A stretch of DNA of 39,046 nt from JBHIAG01 sp046758465 (lineage in GTDB: Bacteria > Acidobacteriota > Terriglobia > Acidiferrales > 2-02-FULL-67-57): contig JBHIAG010000010.1 in NCBI GenBank assembly GCA_046758465.1, positions 1-39,046 of the forward strand. The letters are read 5' to 3'. Positions 1-8,623 of this stretch are shown one piece after another. The translations under genes and the position numbers were made by a program. The notes below the pieces were generated by a model. The model ran no database searches. It was not told where the DNA came from and saw only the letters and a list, made by a program, of their open reading frames with translations. The stretch's first letter is position 1, and each line of letters starts with the position of its first letter.

Positions 1-2
1 TG

Positions 3-1628
3 GTCGATAACTACCCGGCCTTCAGCGTCCTCCTGGTGCGCGAACATCTGCCGGAAACGCATGATTCACTCGATGCCATCGCCCACGGCCTCAACCTCGA
101 CCCCGCCTGGCTCGAAAAGCGTCTGGAGGAGTTCCGCGACGCCCCGCCCTATCAACCCATTGTGCTAAAGGATGGGGCGACACTGGCCAACATCGCCTTC
201 ATCGAAGCCCACCGGAGCGATTTGCCCGAACTCGAGCTGCTGAGGATGTATCGCCGCCGCTATCCCCCCGCCGGCTTCGGCGCGCACCTGTTCGGCTACG
301 TGGGGGAAGCCTCCAAACAGGAGGTGGCCTCCGGCCGCTACGCGCTCGGTGACATTATTGGGAAGAAGGGGCTCGAACGGCACTACAACGACATCCTCCA
401 GGGTACGGACGGCGAGCGGCGCACGATCGTAGATAGCCGCGGCCGCGAAGTGCACAGCGGCGAACTCGGCGGCCGCGATTACACGCAGCCGGTCCGCGGA
501 CGCCCCATCCGCCTCACGCTCGACTCCGACATCCAACTGGCGGCGGAACAGGCGCTGGCAGGCCACCAGGGAGCAATCGTCGCTCTGGACCCACAAACCG
601 GCGCCGTCCTGGCCCTGGTTAGTCGGCCTGCCTTCGACCCGAACCTATTCGCGGGCCGTATCCCACCCCAGGAGTGGCAGCGGCTGATGGACGACCCTGC
701 AACGCCCCTGCTCAACCGGGTCACCCAAGCGCAGCTCGCGCCGGGCTCCGTCTTCAAAATCATTATCGCCGCCGCCGCCCTGGAAGAGGGCTTGCTCGAA
801 AAATCTTTCACCGTTAAATGCACCGGTGCCGTGCGTCACTACGGCCGCCTGTTCCGCTGCTGGCGGCCGGAAGGCCACGGCATCGTCGGCCTGCACGAGG
901 CCATCGTGCACTCCTGCGACGTCTTCTTCTACGAACTGGGCAAGCGCCTCGGGATCGAACGCATCGCTTACTACGCCGAGAAACTCGGCCTCGGCCGCGC
1001 TACCGGCATTGACCTGCCGGCAGAGGAAGACGGTTTAGTTCCCTCCCCAGAATGGAAACAGCGCACGCGCAACGAAGCCTGGTGGGCAGGCGAAACCATC
1101 TCGGTCGCCGTCGGCCAGGGACCCATCATGGTCACGCCCTTGCAACTGGCCTACGCCCTGGGCGGCATCGCCCGCGGCGGAATCTTTGTCCGCCCGCGCC
1201 TCGTGCTCGAGCCGGACAACGGCGACGGCGCCACCGCCGTGCGACGCTTCCCCTTGAAAGAAACCACCGTCTTGAAACTCACCGACGCAATGTGGGGCGT
1301 GGTCAACGCAGGAGGCACTGGCACCCTCGCTCGCATCCCCGGACTGGACATCGCCGGCAAAACCGGCACCGCCCAACTCGTCGGACTCGACACCCTGCGT
1401 AAGGTCGGTAGCCAGCGGAAGCTCATCGACAACGCCTGGTTCGTGGGCCTGGCTCCCCGCCGCAATCCAGAAATCGTGGTGACCGTGCTGTTGGAGCATG
1501 GGGAGCACGGCGCCGCTGCCGCCCCACTGGCCCGCGCGGTCATCCGCGCCTACTACGAGAAAAAGCAGCGCGCTGCCCCACCCCGCTACGCCTATGCTGG
1601 CCCCGGCGCCACCCCGGGAGCTCCCTAG
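3..1628 (+). CDS. mrdA: Penicillin-binding protein 2, 5' end outside the window
   Basis: Transpeptidase that cross-links peptidoglycan during cell elongation, acting in the periplasm while anchored in the inner membrane, as partner of RodA. The open frame runs in from the left edge; a GTG at 36 lies inside the dimerisation domain, so the true start and the N-terminal membrane anchor are missing. Visible parts are the PBP dimer region, then the transpeptidase domain with the SxxK motif in PGSVFKI (about base 750), an SxD-type second motif in HSCDVFFYE (as in other PBP2 proteins) and KTGTAQ near base 1360. The tail is rich in Pro, Ala and Gly. It lies 2 bases before mrdB, so the two are surely co-transcribed; mreBCD probably lie just upstream (inference from usual order). 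Only the N-terminal boundary is uncertain. Confidence 0.95.
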   Translation, partial: VDNYPAFSVLLVREHLPETHDSLDAIAHGLNLDPAWLEKRLEEFRDAPPYQPIVLKDGATLANIAFIEAHRSDLPELELLRMYRRRYPPAGFGAHLFGYVGEASKQEVASGRYALGDIIGKKGLERHYNDILQGTDGERRTIVDSRGREVHSGELGGRDYTQPVRGRPIRLTLDSDIQLAAEQALAGHQGAIVALDPQTGAVLALVSRPAFDPNLFAGRIPPQEWQRLMDDPATPLLNRVTQAQLAPGSVFKIIIAAAALEEGLLEKSFTVKCTGAVRHYGRLFRCWRPEGHGIVGLHEAIVHSCDVFFYELGKRLGIERIAYYAEKLGLGRATGIDLPAEEDGLVPSPEWKQRTRNEAWWAGETISVAVGQGPIMVTPLQLAYALGGIARGGIFVRPRLVLEPDNGDGATAVRRFPLKETTVLKLTDAMWGVVNAGGTGTLARIPGLDIAGKTGTAQLVGLDTLRKVGSQRKLIDNAWFVGLAPRRNPEIVVTVLLEHGEHGAAAAPLARAVIRAYYEKKQRAAPPRYAYAGPGATPGAP

Positions 1629-1630
1629 TC

Positions 1631-2725
1631 ATGCAGCGCCCCATCCGCTATCGCGAACTCGACTGGTTCCTGCTCGGTTGTGCTCTGTTCATCGCTGCCC
1701 TCGGCGTCGTCGAAATCTATTCCACCACCCACAGCAGCTCTCACTTCGCTGGCATGCACTTGCGCCAACTGCTCTGGATGGGGCTGGGACTGGCCTTGAT
1801 GGTTATCTTGGCTCGCCTCGACTACCACACCTGGCTGGATCAGGCCGCCTGGCTCTATCTCGCCGCGCTCGCCGGCCTCATCACGGTGCTCGTTGTCGGC
1901 AAGGAACTCTTTGGCGCCCGCCGGTGGCTGGAAATCGGGGGAATCAATTTTCAGGTGTCGGAGGTGACAAAGTTAGTTATAATTATTGTTTTGGCTCGCT
2001 ATTTGAGTGAGGTTCGCACCCAGCGATTGAGCCTGGCGGATCTTGCCAAAGTGGGCCTACTGGTGGGCGTGCCAATGGTTTTGATCGCCGCCCAGCCAGA
2101 CCTGGGAACAGCAGTGACGCTGGTTCCCATTGGAGCGACAGGGGTTTTTCTCGCGGGATTGCGGTGGAAGCACACCGCGGTCCTGGTGCTGGCAGCACTG
2201 CTGGTGCTGCCGGCGGGTTGGCAGCTGCTCCGACCGTACCAGCGAGAACGCCTGGTTACGTTTCTCAAACCCGGGCAAAACCCCAAAGGCCCCGGCTACC
2301 AGATCTTGCAATCTAAGATCGCGGTTGGCTCCGGCGGCTTCTGGGGCAAGGGGATGAGAAAAGGGAGCCAGAACCAGCTCGGGTTCATCCCTGTGCGCCA
2401 CGCGGAGTTCATTATGGCTGCCTATGCCGAGGAACAGGGGTTTGCGGGCGTGCTGCTGGCTTTGCTGCTCTACCTCGCGCTGCTGCTGCGCCTGGTGCAC
2501 AACGCCGAAACCGCGCCCGACCGCGCCGGCACTTTTCTGGTGGCCGGCGTTGCCTGCCTGCTGCTGTTCCACTTATTGGTCAACGTGGGCATGGTAGTGG
2601 GCCTGATGCCGGTGACGGGTATTCCCTTGCCTTTGATGAGCTATGGTGGCTCGGCGACCGTTTCTACTTGGATGGCGCTCGGCGTGGTGATGAGCGTACG
2701 GATGCGTCGCTTCGTCAACCTCTAG
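1631..2725 (+). CDS. mrdB: Rod-shape peptidoglycan polymerase RodA (SEDS family)
   Basis: SEDS-family glycosyltransferase that polymerises lipid II into glycan strands in the elongasome, working with PBP2. The 364-residue length is normal for RodA. The sequence is almost entirely hydrophobic, about ten membrane segments, and carries typical SEDS features: the ARRWLEIG stretch after the third or fourth segment, an AAQPDLGTA loop containing the conserved Asp, GFIPVRHAEFIMA in the large extracellular loop, and a C-terminal TGIPLPLMSYGGSA motif. It starts 2 bases after mrdA stops, which indicates tight coupling. FtsW is the paralogous alternative, but adjacency to mrdA favours RodA. Confidence 0.95.
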   Translation: MQRPIRYRELDWFLLGCALFIAALGVVEIYSTTHSSSHFAGMHLRQLLWMGLGLALMVILARLDYHTWLDQAAWLYLAALAGLITVLVVGKELFGARRWLEIGGINFQVSEVTKLVIIIVLARYLSEVRTQRLSLADLAKVGLLVGVPMVLIAAQPDLGTAVTLVPIGATGVFLAGLRWKHTAVLVLAALLVLPAGWQLLRPYQRERLVTFLKPGQNPKGPGYQILQSKIAVGSGGFWGKGMRKGSQNQLGFIPVRHAEFIMAAYAEEQGFAGVLLALLLYLALLLRLVHNAETAPDRAGTFLVAGVACLLLFHLLVNVGMVVGLMPVTGIPLPLMSYGGSATVSTWMALGVVMSVRMRRFVNL

Positions 2726-2893
2726 CGGTTGACCCCCGCGCCGGCGGAACGACCATGACCGGGGGGAGTTCCACCCCAGGTCGGGGACAACTCAGAACGA
2801 TGTATAGGACATTGAAAGGGCAGCCAGGACGTCGCTGCACGCGCCACACGTTGGCTCCGGCGCGCTGGCGTCGCTGCCCGGTGAGGTTTACTT

Positions 2894-5317
2894 ATGTCGA
2901 AAGAATTGGTGATTTCTGCGTCTCCGCACGAGACGAAAGTCGCATTGCTCGAGGACGGTCAGGTTGTTGAAGTTTCGTTTGAACGGGAAAAAGCAGTTGG
3001 ACAGGCCGGCAGCATCTACAAGGGTCGGGTCAGCCGGGTGCTGCCGGGGATGCAGTCGGCCTTCGTCAACATCGGCCTAGAGCGCGACGCCTTTCTCTAC
3101 GTCTCTGATTTCTTCGAAGACCGCGAAGAGTACGAACGCATTCTCGCCAGCGCGGAAGAAAGCGCACCCCAGGCCGCCGAACAGACCACGACGGCGCAGC
3201 CCGCGCCCGAACCTGAATCCGAAGAGGTCGCAACTGCCCCGCCTCCGTCGCCCCGCGAACAAGCGCCTGTCCCCGAAGCTACACCGGCTCTTGCGGCCCC
3301 GGGCACGGAACAACAGAGACGCCGCCTGGGACGCCGCTCCTACCGCGGCCGACGGCGTGGCCGGCGCGGCGGTCGGGGTCACCACCATGGTCGCTTCCCG
3401 TCCAGACCCCACCCGCCGGAACCACGCAGCGAGCCCGAACCGTACGAGCCCCTCATCCTGGCGGGCGAGTCACTGGCGAAGTACAAGGATCGCTTGCCAC
3501 CACCCGAGCCTGACTCGGAAGCGCTGCCTGCGCCGACCGAAGCTGCGCCTGCGCCCGCTGACGAGTCGGCCGAATCGAAGCTGGGAGACACCGAATCCCC
3601 GCCGCCGGAAGCTGAATCCCCCACAACTCAGCCGAGCCGTGAGCAGCAAATCGCTGAACCTGAACCAAGCACAGACAGCGCCTCAACGCAAGCCGAACCA
3701 CTCTCCGGCCCAGCCAGCAGCGCAAACGCAATCACTGAAACCGAACCGAACACAGACACCGCCCGCACGCCCGCTTCCACGCCCCGGAACGAGTCCGAGG
3801 CCCAGCGCGAAGCGCGGCGTAAGCAGGAGACCGACTACATCCCCGTCGCCGAAGTGGATAATTCTGAATCAGCCGGGAACGCCGCCAGCGAAACCTCTGA
3901 GGGCGAGGCGGAAGCCCCGGAAGATTTCGGCCGGCATGAGGAGAGGAGTGAGGAAGCTAACGGTGAGGTAGCCCTGCCGCCCTCCGTGCGCGAGCGCACT
4001 GCCGGTGGAGTGGAGTGGGAACGTCCGCTGCAGGCGCGGCGGCGTGGCCGGCGCCTCCGGCCCCTCCAGGCCCGCCGACGTCGCCGCCCCACCGCTGCGC
4101 CCGGCCCGCGCGCTAAAATCTCCGACCTACTCCGACCGGGCCAGGAGACCATCGTCCAAATCACGAAGGAACAGATCGGCACGAAGGGCGCGCGCATCAC
4201 TTCCCACGTCACCCTGCCGGGTCGGTACGTGGTCTACATGCCCACCATCGAACACATCGGCGTCTCGCGGCGCATCCATCCCGACCAGGAGCGCGCGCGC
4301 CTGCACCGGCTCCTGCTCGAGCTGCAGAAGGGGATCGTGACCGGCGGCTTCGTCGTGCGTACCGCCGCCGAGGGCGTGAGCGAGGAGGAGATCCGGCGCG
4401 ATCTCACCTATCTGGTCAACCTCTGGCGCGATATCGTTCAGCGGGCCGAGCAGACTTCGGCCCCCGTCTTGCTCCATCGCGATCTCGGCCTGATGGAGCG
4501 CATCCTGCGCGACCAGCTCACCGCGGACTTCGAAACCATCTGGATCGACAGCGAAGAGGAATACACGAAGGCGGTGGAGTTCGTGAGCCGCTTCCAGCCC
4601 GCGCTGGCTCCGCGCGTGAAGCTCTACACCAAGGAAGAGCCTATCTTCGAAGGGATGGGCGTCCAGCAGGAGATCGAGCGGGCACTGAAGCCCAAGGTAT
4701 GGCTGAAGTCAGGCGGCTATATCGTCATCAACCACACCGAGGCGCTGGTGGCGATTGACGTCAACACCGGTAAGTTCGTCGGCAAGGGATCAACGCGGCT
4801 GGAAGACACCATCGTCCGCACCAACCTCGACGCGGTCAAAGAGATTGTCCGCCAGATTCGCCTGCGCGACCTCGGCGGCATCATCATCATTGACTTCATC
4901 GACATGGAAGACCGGCGCAACCGCCGCAAGGTGATGCAGGAACTGGAGCGGGCCTTGCGCAGCGACCGCTCTCCCTCCAAGACACTCGCCTTCAACGAAT
5001 TCGGCCTCATCGCCATCACGCGCAAGCGCGTCCGGCAATCGCTCGAAAAAGCCCTCTGCCAACCTTGCCCGTATTGCACCGGCACCGGCATGCTGAAGTC
5101 TGTGCCTACGCTGTGCCACGAAATCCAGGTGGAAGCCAAGAAGATGGCCTGCGAGATTGACGCACCGGAGTTGACCATTCGTGCTCACCCCGAAGTGGCC
5201 AAGGTGCTCAAGGCGCGTGAGTCCGGCCTGCTGCGGGAACTCGAAGAACAGACCGGAAAAAATGTCATCGTCCAGCCGGATCAGACGCTCCACTTCGACC
5301 AGTACAACATCTTCTGA
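2894..5317 (+). CDS. rng: Ribonuclease E/G with a large insertion in the S1 domain
   Basis: Endoribonuclease for mRNA decay and rRNA 5'-end maturation. 807 residues against about 490 for E. coli RNase G. Residues 1-80 match the N-terminal part including the start of the S1 domain (IYKGRVSRVLPGMQSAFVNIG). Residues 82-407 are a low-complexity insert rich in Pro, Glu, Ala and Ser with two Arg-rich patches (about 142-167 and 381-398). From 408 the S1 domain resumes (ISDLLRPGQ), followed by the catalytic domain with the two metal-binding Asp residues (D622 in AIDVNTG and D667 in IIIIDFID) and the Zn-link CxxCxxC at 722-728. There is no long C-terminal degradosome scaffold, so the core is RNase G-like. 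ATG 2894 follows a GAGG-type ribosome site. It lies 168 bases after mrdB on the same strand, a common arrangement. Confidence 0.93.
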   Translation: MSKELVISASPHETKVALLEDGQVVEVSFEREKAVGQAGSIYKGRVSRVLPGMQSAFVNIGLERDAFLYVSDFFEDREEYERILASAEESAPQAAEQTTTAQPAPEPESEEVATAPPPSPREQAPVPEATPALAAPGTEQQRRRLGRRSYRGRRRGRRGGRGHHHGRFPSRPHPPEPRSEPEPYEPLILAGESLAKYKDRLPPPEPDSEALPAPTEAAPAPADESAESKLGDTESPPPEAESPTTQPSREQQIAEPEPSTDSASTQAEPLSGPASSANAITETEPNTDTARTPASTPRNESEAQREARRKQETDYIPVAEVDNSESAGNAASETSEGEAEAPEDFGRHEERSEEANGEVALPPSVRERTAGGVEWERPLQARRRGRRLRPLQARRRRRPTAAPGPRAKISDLLRPGQETIVQITKEQIGTKGARITSHVTLPGRYVVYMPTIEHIGVSRRIHPDQERARLHRLLLELQKGIVTGGFVVRTAAEGVSEEEIRRDLTYLVNLWRDIVQRAEQTSAPVLLHRDLGLMERILRDQLTADFETIWIDSEEEYTKAVEFVSRFQPALAPRVKLYTKEEPIFEGMGVQQEIERALKPKVWLKSGGYIVINHTEALVAIDVNTGKFVGKGSTRLEDTIVRTNLDAVKEIVRQIRLRDLGGIIIIDFIDMEDRRNRRKVMQELERALRSDRSPSKTLAFNEFGLIAITRKRVRQSLEKALCQPCPYCTGTGMLKSVPTLCHEIQVEAKKMACEIDAPELTIRAHPEVAKVLKARESGLLRELEEQTGKNVIVQPDQTLHFDQYNIF

Positions 5318-5355
5318 AGTCAGAAGCAGGAACAACTGACAAGGCAGGTCAGCGG

Positions 5356-5997
5356 CTAGTCCGTATCGTAGCGCTGCTCGTTCCACGGGTGGCCATAGAT
5401 GTGGTAGCCGTTCTGCTCCCAGAAGCCGGGCACATCGTGCGGCAGCAACTCCAGCCCGCGCACCCACTTCACGCTCTTCCAAGCGTAGAGGTGCGGCACC
5501 ACGAGCCGCAGCGGGTAGCCGTGTTCGGGTGTGAGTAGTTCCCCGTCGTGCTTGTGGGCAAAGAGCACGTTCGGCTCCAACAAATCCTTGAGCGGGACGT
5601 TGGCCGTGTAACCCTGCCTGCCCGGAGCGGCGTCGAAGGGCTCGGCGTGCACGAGGACGTAGCGTGCCTCCGGCCGGGGCCGCGCCCGCTCCATCAATTC
5701 CCGCGCCGCGACACCCGCCCAGCGATTGTCAAAGCGACTCCAGCGGGTGACGCAGTGCATGTCGGCCACGACTTCAATCCGCGGCAGCGCTTGAAACTCC
5801 TCCCAGCCCAACCGCAGCGGCTGCTCGACCAAACCCCAGACGCGGAAATCCCAGCTCTTTGGGTCAACGCGAGGCACGGTGCCGCAGTGCAGCACCGGCC
5901 ACTTCAGCGTGGCCACCTGGCCGGGCGGCAGTCGGCCTGCCTCCCGCATTGCTTCCTCAACCTGCTTGCGCTCCGCATTGTTGACAAAGATGTTCAT
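5356..5997 (-). CDS. Sulfite oxidase-like molybdopterin oxidoreductase
   Basis: Molybdenum-cofactor enzyme of the sulfite oxidase/MsrP (YedY) fold. 213 residues, the size of the catalytic domain alone. The Moco-coordinating Cys is C82 in the motif DMHCVTRWSRFDN, and the later PLKDLL, HGYPLRLVVP and KWVRGLEL motifs are typical of the domain. I see no Tat signal or membrane anchor, unlike MsrP, so it may be cytoplasmic; its substrate is unknown. No haem partner (YedZ-like) is adjacent. It is convergent with the RNase gene (38-base gap) and divergent from the DUF309 gene (99 bases). The family is clear, the reaction is not. Confidence 0.88.
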   Translation of the reverse strand: MNIFVNNAERKQVEEAMREAGRLPPGQVATLKWPVLHCGTVPRVDPKSWDFRVWGLVEQPLRLGWEEFQALPRIEVVADMHCVTRWSRFDNRWAGVAARELMERARPRPEARYVLVHAEPFDAAPGRQGYTANVPLKDLLEPNVLFAHKHDGELLTPEHGYPLRLVVPHLYAWKSVKWVRGLELLPHDVPGFWEQNGYHIYGHPWNEQRYDTD

Positions 5998-6096
5998 CGC
6001 ACTTCCGGCTCAGCTCCGATTCCAGCATGCCGTAGGAGCAGGTGAAGCAGCACCGGGCTGACGCGCACCCGCTTTTCTGGCATATTCAATCCCGCC

Positions 6097-6459
6097 GTGG
6101 ATGCCGAACGCAAGCGCGAAACCTTCGAGCGCGGCATCACCTGCTTCAACCGCCGGCAGTTCTTTGAATGCCATGAGACGCTGGAAGAAATCTGGCTCGC
6201 TGAAGTCCCGGAGGAAAAACCCTTCTACCAGGGACTCATCCAGGTCGCCGCGGGCTTCCACCATTACCAGAACGGCAACCGGGCCGGCGCGCGTTCGCTC
6301 ATCCGGCAGGGGCTCGCAAAACTCGCTGCCTACCCGCCCGACTCTCACGGGATTGATCTGGCCAGCCTACGTTCGGCGCTGGCGGGTTGGCGCGAGCGCC
6401 TCGACCACGGCGAGCATCCCGAGAATCTTGCATTTCCCAACATCGGCCCGGCACGTTAG
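6097..6459 (+). CDS. DUF309 family protein
   Basis: 120-residue all-helical protein of the DUF309 family, function unknown. The diagnostic motifs are FFECHETLEEIW near residues 22-33 and a later YQGLIQVAAGFHHYQNGN. Start GTG 6097 is chosen because the family motif begins shortly afterwards and the ATG at 6101 is in another frame; no good ribosome site is visible. The stop codon TAG (6457-6459) is the outer edge of the inverted-repeat element at 6457-6561. The encoded protein is complete, so the element did not truncate it. Confidence 0.85.
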   Translation: MDAERKRETFERGITCFNRRQFFECHETLEEIWLAEVPEEKPFYQGLIQVAAGFHHYQNGNRAGARSLIRQGLAKLAAYPPDSHGIDLASLRSALAGWRERLDHGEHPENLAFPNIGPAR

Positions 6460-6561
6460 TGCCGTTCCAACTTGTTATACCTAGGCTGAACCGAAATTAT
6501 CCCCAATGACCGTCCATGTACAGATTGGTGCCTTTAGCTCGATAAACTTGGAACGGCACTA
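6457..6561. mobile_element. MITE-like element, copy 1 (TIR TAGTGCCGTTCCAA)
   Basis: 105-base non-coding element bounded by a perfect 14-base inverted repeat: TAGTGCCGTTCCAA at 6457-6470 and its reverse complement at 6548-6561. A second element with the same ends is at 19823-19992 with a different interior. TA at both outer edges is consistent with the TA target duplication of IS630/Tc1-mariner elements. The TA-G at each end supplies the stop codon of the flanking convergent genes: DUF309 on the left and the cupredoxin on the right (minus strand). Removing the element and one TA gives a TTAG junction in which both stops (TAG and TAA) overlap. No transposase is encoded. Bounds are firm; the family assignment is inference. 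Confidence 0.7.
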
Positions 6562-6945
6562 GGGCTCTTCGTCGGCCGCGGGCTCCACAATCAGTTTGCC
6601 CTTCATCCACCGGTGACGCCAGCCGCACCGCACCGAACACTTGAACTTGTAGGTGCCCGGCTCCGGTGCCACAAACTCGATCACCGTCTCCTTGTCCTTG
6701 AAAATGTTCTCGTTGATGTCGAGCTCTTTGATCTGGAAGCCGTGCGTGCGATCCAGCGCCGTCAAGACCAAGCGCACACGCTCGCCCGCCCGCAGCCGGA
6801 TCTCCTTCGGGTTGTACTTGTATTTCTTGGCCGTCATGTGAATCTCCCGCACCGCCTCTTCCTCTTCGGCCGGCACCACGAGCGTCACGCCCACAGCCAA
6901 CAAACACACGCCAAGAACTACCGGTATCATGACCTCACCTACCAT
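6559..6945 (-). CDS. Membrane-anchored CuA-type cupredoxin domain protein
   Basis: 128-residue protein with one N-terminal hydrophobic segment (about residues 6-25, anchor or signal peptide) and a single cupredoxin domain like the periplasmic domain of cytochrome c oxidase subunit II. The CuA ligand pattern is complete: H68, then C103-x3-C107-x3-H111-x2-M114. The Glu usually found between the two Cys in oxidase subunits is replaced (CSVRC). No other oxidase subunit is nearby, so it probably carries electrons or copper outside the membrane rather than forming an oxidase. The ATG at 6945 overlaps the end of the type III PKS gene by 7 bases, indicating one transcript; ATG 6930 is an alternative start. 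Its stop TAG is contributed by the adjacent repeat element. Confidence 0.82.
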   Translation of the reverse strand: MVGEVMIPVVLGVCLLAVGVTLVVPAEEEEAVREIHMTAKKYKYNPKEIRLRAGERVRLVLTALDRTHGFQIKELDINENIFKDKETVIEFVAPEPGTYKFKCSVRCGWRHRWMKGKLIVEPAADEEP

Positions 6946-7982
6946 TCCAGCAGCGCGGCTTCGGCGGCAAACCCCGGCCCCACCGCCAGCAACACCCCGA
7001 GGTCACCGGCTTGCCCCGCCCGCCGCTGCAACACTTCATTCAGCACAAACAGGACCGTTGCCGACGACATATTGCCATAATTGCGATACACGTGGCGCGA
7101 ATAGGCAAGTTCCTCATCGCTCAGCCGCAGCGCTGCTTGCACTTTGTCAATCACTTTCCGCCCGCCCGGATGCATCAGCCAGAAGCGGATATCACTGCGC
7201 GCGAGCCCGCGGGGGCTGAGCAATGCGTCCAGCGCCCGCTCGATGATCGGCGGCGCCAAGTCGCGGATGGTCGGCGCCAAGATGATCCGCAGCTTGCCTT
7301 GCCGCTGTTCAAATCCGACCGAGCTCTGGCAGCTCGGATCGAGCACGGAGGCAAACCCCCGCAAGCGGGGACCTGTGTCCGCCGCGACGCTCAGCAAGCA
7401 GGCTGCGGCTCCGTCGGCGCAAATGGCGTTGCCCACCACGGTTTCGAGCGAGCCGTCTATAAAGTAGGCTGCCGAACAAATCTCGACCGCGATGGCCAGC
7501 ACTCGCTGCTCCGGGTAAGCGCACGCGTGGTCGTAGGCGCGCTGGAGCAACGGCAAGGCACCGGCACACCCGTGCCCAAGCAACGCTCCCCGCTGCACCG
7601 AGGGCGCCAAGGCCATCTCCTTTACCAGAATCGTCGCCAAGTCGGGACACAGATAGCCCGTACAGGAGCAAACCAGAATGCAGTCGACATCTGCTGGGAC
7701 TAGGCCAGCCTGCGCCAGGCAGCGGTCGGCCGCTGCACGCGCAATCTGCACCGCCCCTTCCCCATAGCGCCGGTGGAGCTGGTCGGGGTCTTCAGTAGGC
7801 TGGAAGCCCTCCGGCTCGAGGTAGAGGTAGCGGTAGTCAATGTCGCTGTTCAGAAAAATGTCGTGGATGCGGCGGCTCTTGTAGCCAGCCAACTGATAGG
7901 TCTCCTCCTGAGTAAAACGGCGCGGCGGGCTGGCCGTGGCGACAGCGAGCAAGCGCGGCCCGTCGGGAACAGAAGCTGGCAT
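6939..7982 (-). CDS. Type III polyketide synthase (chalcone/stilbene synthase family)
   Basis: Homodimeric condensing enzyme that extends an acyl-CoA starter with malonyl-CoA and cyclises the product (pyrones, resorcinols or chalcone-like compounds). 347 residues, normal for the family. The catalytic triad is visible: C139 in GHGCAGALPLL, H271 in LMHPGG and N304 in NYGNMSSAT. The C-terminal VGPGFAAE matches the family's GFGPG-type motif. It overlaps the CuA cupredoxin gene downstream and lies about 190 bases downstream of the ferredoxin gene, with a flavoprotein further up, all on the minus strand. The usual isoprenylcysteine-type methyltransferase neighbour is absent. Starter and product cannot be read from the sequence. 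Confidence 0.93.
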   Translation of the reverse strand: MPASVPDGPRLLAVATASPPRRFTQEETYQLAGYKSRRIHDIFLNSDIDYRYLYLEPEGFQPTEDPDQLHRRYGEGAVQIARAAADRCLAQAGLVPADVDCILVCSCTGYLCPDLATILVKEMALAPSVQRGALLGHGCAGALPLLQRAYDHACAYPEQRVLAIAVEICSAAYFIDGSLETVVGNAICADGAAACLLSVAADTGPRLRGFASVLDPSCQSSVGFEQRQGKLRIILAPTIRDLAPPIIERALDALLSPRGLARSDIRFWLMHPGGRKVIDKVQAALRLSDEELAYSRHVYRNYGNMSSATVLFVLNEVLQRRAGQAGDLGVLLAVGPGFAAEAALLEW

Positions 7983-8176
7983 TTTGCCCTGAAGTCCTAC
8001 TTATCAGATTCGCGCAGGCGGCGTCGGGTTGCGTGCCGCTGAATGGAGGAAAATTCTCCGCCTCATGGGAGCCAACATGGAGATTGTCTTGAAATCCCAG
8101 CAAGAGGAGCGCTGAGGCAAAATGGCAGCTGGGCATCTTCGCGGAAGACGCCCGCCGCCAAAAATCCTTCCGCGGT

Positions 8177-8470
8177 TTACTCCTTGAAGTAGTCGGCGTT
8201 AATCGCGGTATAGTTTGCCCACTTCTCAGGCAAGTCTTCCAAGGCAAAGATAGCCGTCACCGGGCAGACCGGGACGCAGGCACCGCAGTCAATACATTCG
8301 TCGGGGTGGATGTAGAGTTGCTCCACCTCGTCAAAGTTCTTTTTTCCCTGATTGCTGGGGCCACCATGATACTCGCGGTCTTTCGCCGGGTGGATGCAAT
8401 CCACCGGGCAGACATCTACGCAGGCGGTATCCTTGGTGCCGATGCACGGCTCTGCAATGACGTAGGCCAT
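8177..8470 (-). CDS. fdxA: Seven-iron ferredoxin [3Fe-4S][4Fe-4S]
   Basis: 97-residue soluble electron carrier resembling Azotobacter ferredoxin I. Cysteines are at 9, 17, 21, 25 and 59, 62, 65, 69. The position equivalent to Cys11 of the Azotobacter protein is Thr12, so the first cluster is expected to be [3Fe-4S] (C9, C17, C69) and the second [4Fe-4S] (C21, C59, C62, C65). The loop between the cluster motifs (about residues 27-50) is roughly 20 residues longer than in the Azotobacter protein and hydrophilic. Placed between a flavoprotein and a type III PKS on the same strand, it may feed electrons to one of them; it could also be a general housekeeping ferredoxin. Confidence 0.92.
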   Translation of the reverse strand: MAYVIAEPCIGTKDTACVDVCPVDCIHPAKDREYHGGPSNQGKKNFDEVEQLYIHPDECIDCGACVPVCPVTAIFALEDLPEKWANYTAINADYFKE

Positions 8471-8623
8471 TACCGCTCCTCCCTATGCGTTTCGGCGCGT
8501 TTTCGTTCCCTCTGAACTTCTAACACGAAGCCTGCCAAAAAAGCAAATTTTCTACCAGCCAACCGCTGGTTGCGCGCGTTGAACCTCGGGCCGAAACGCT
8601 TCGAGAACGGTAACGTTGTCCCG

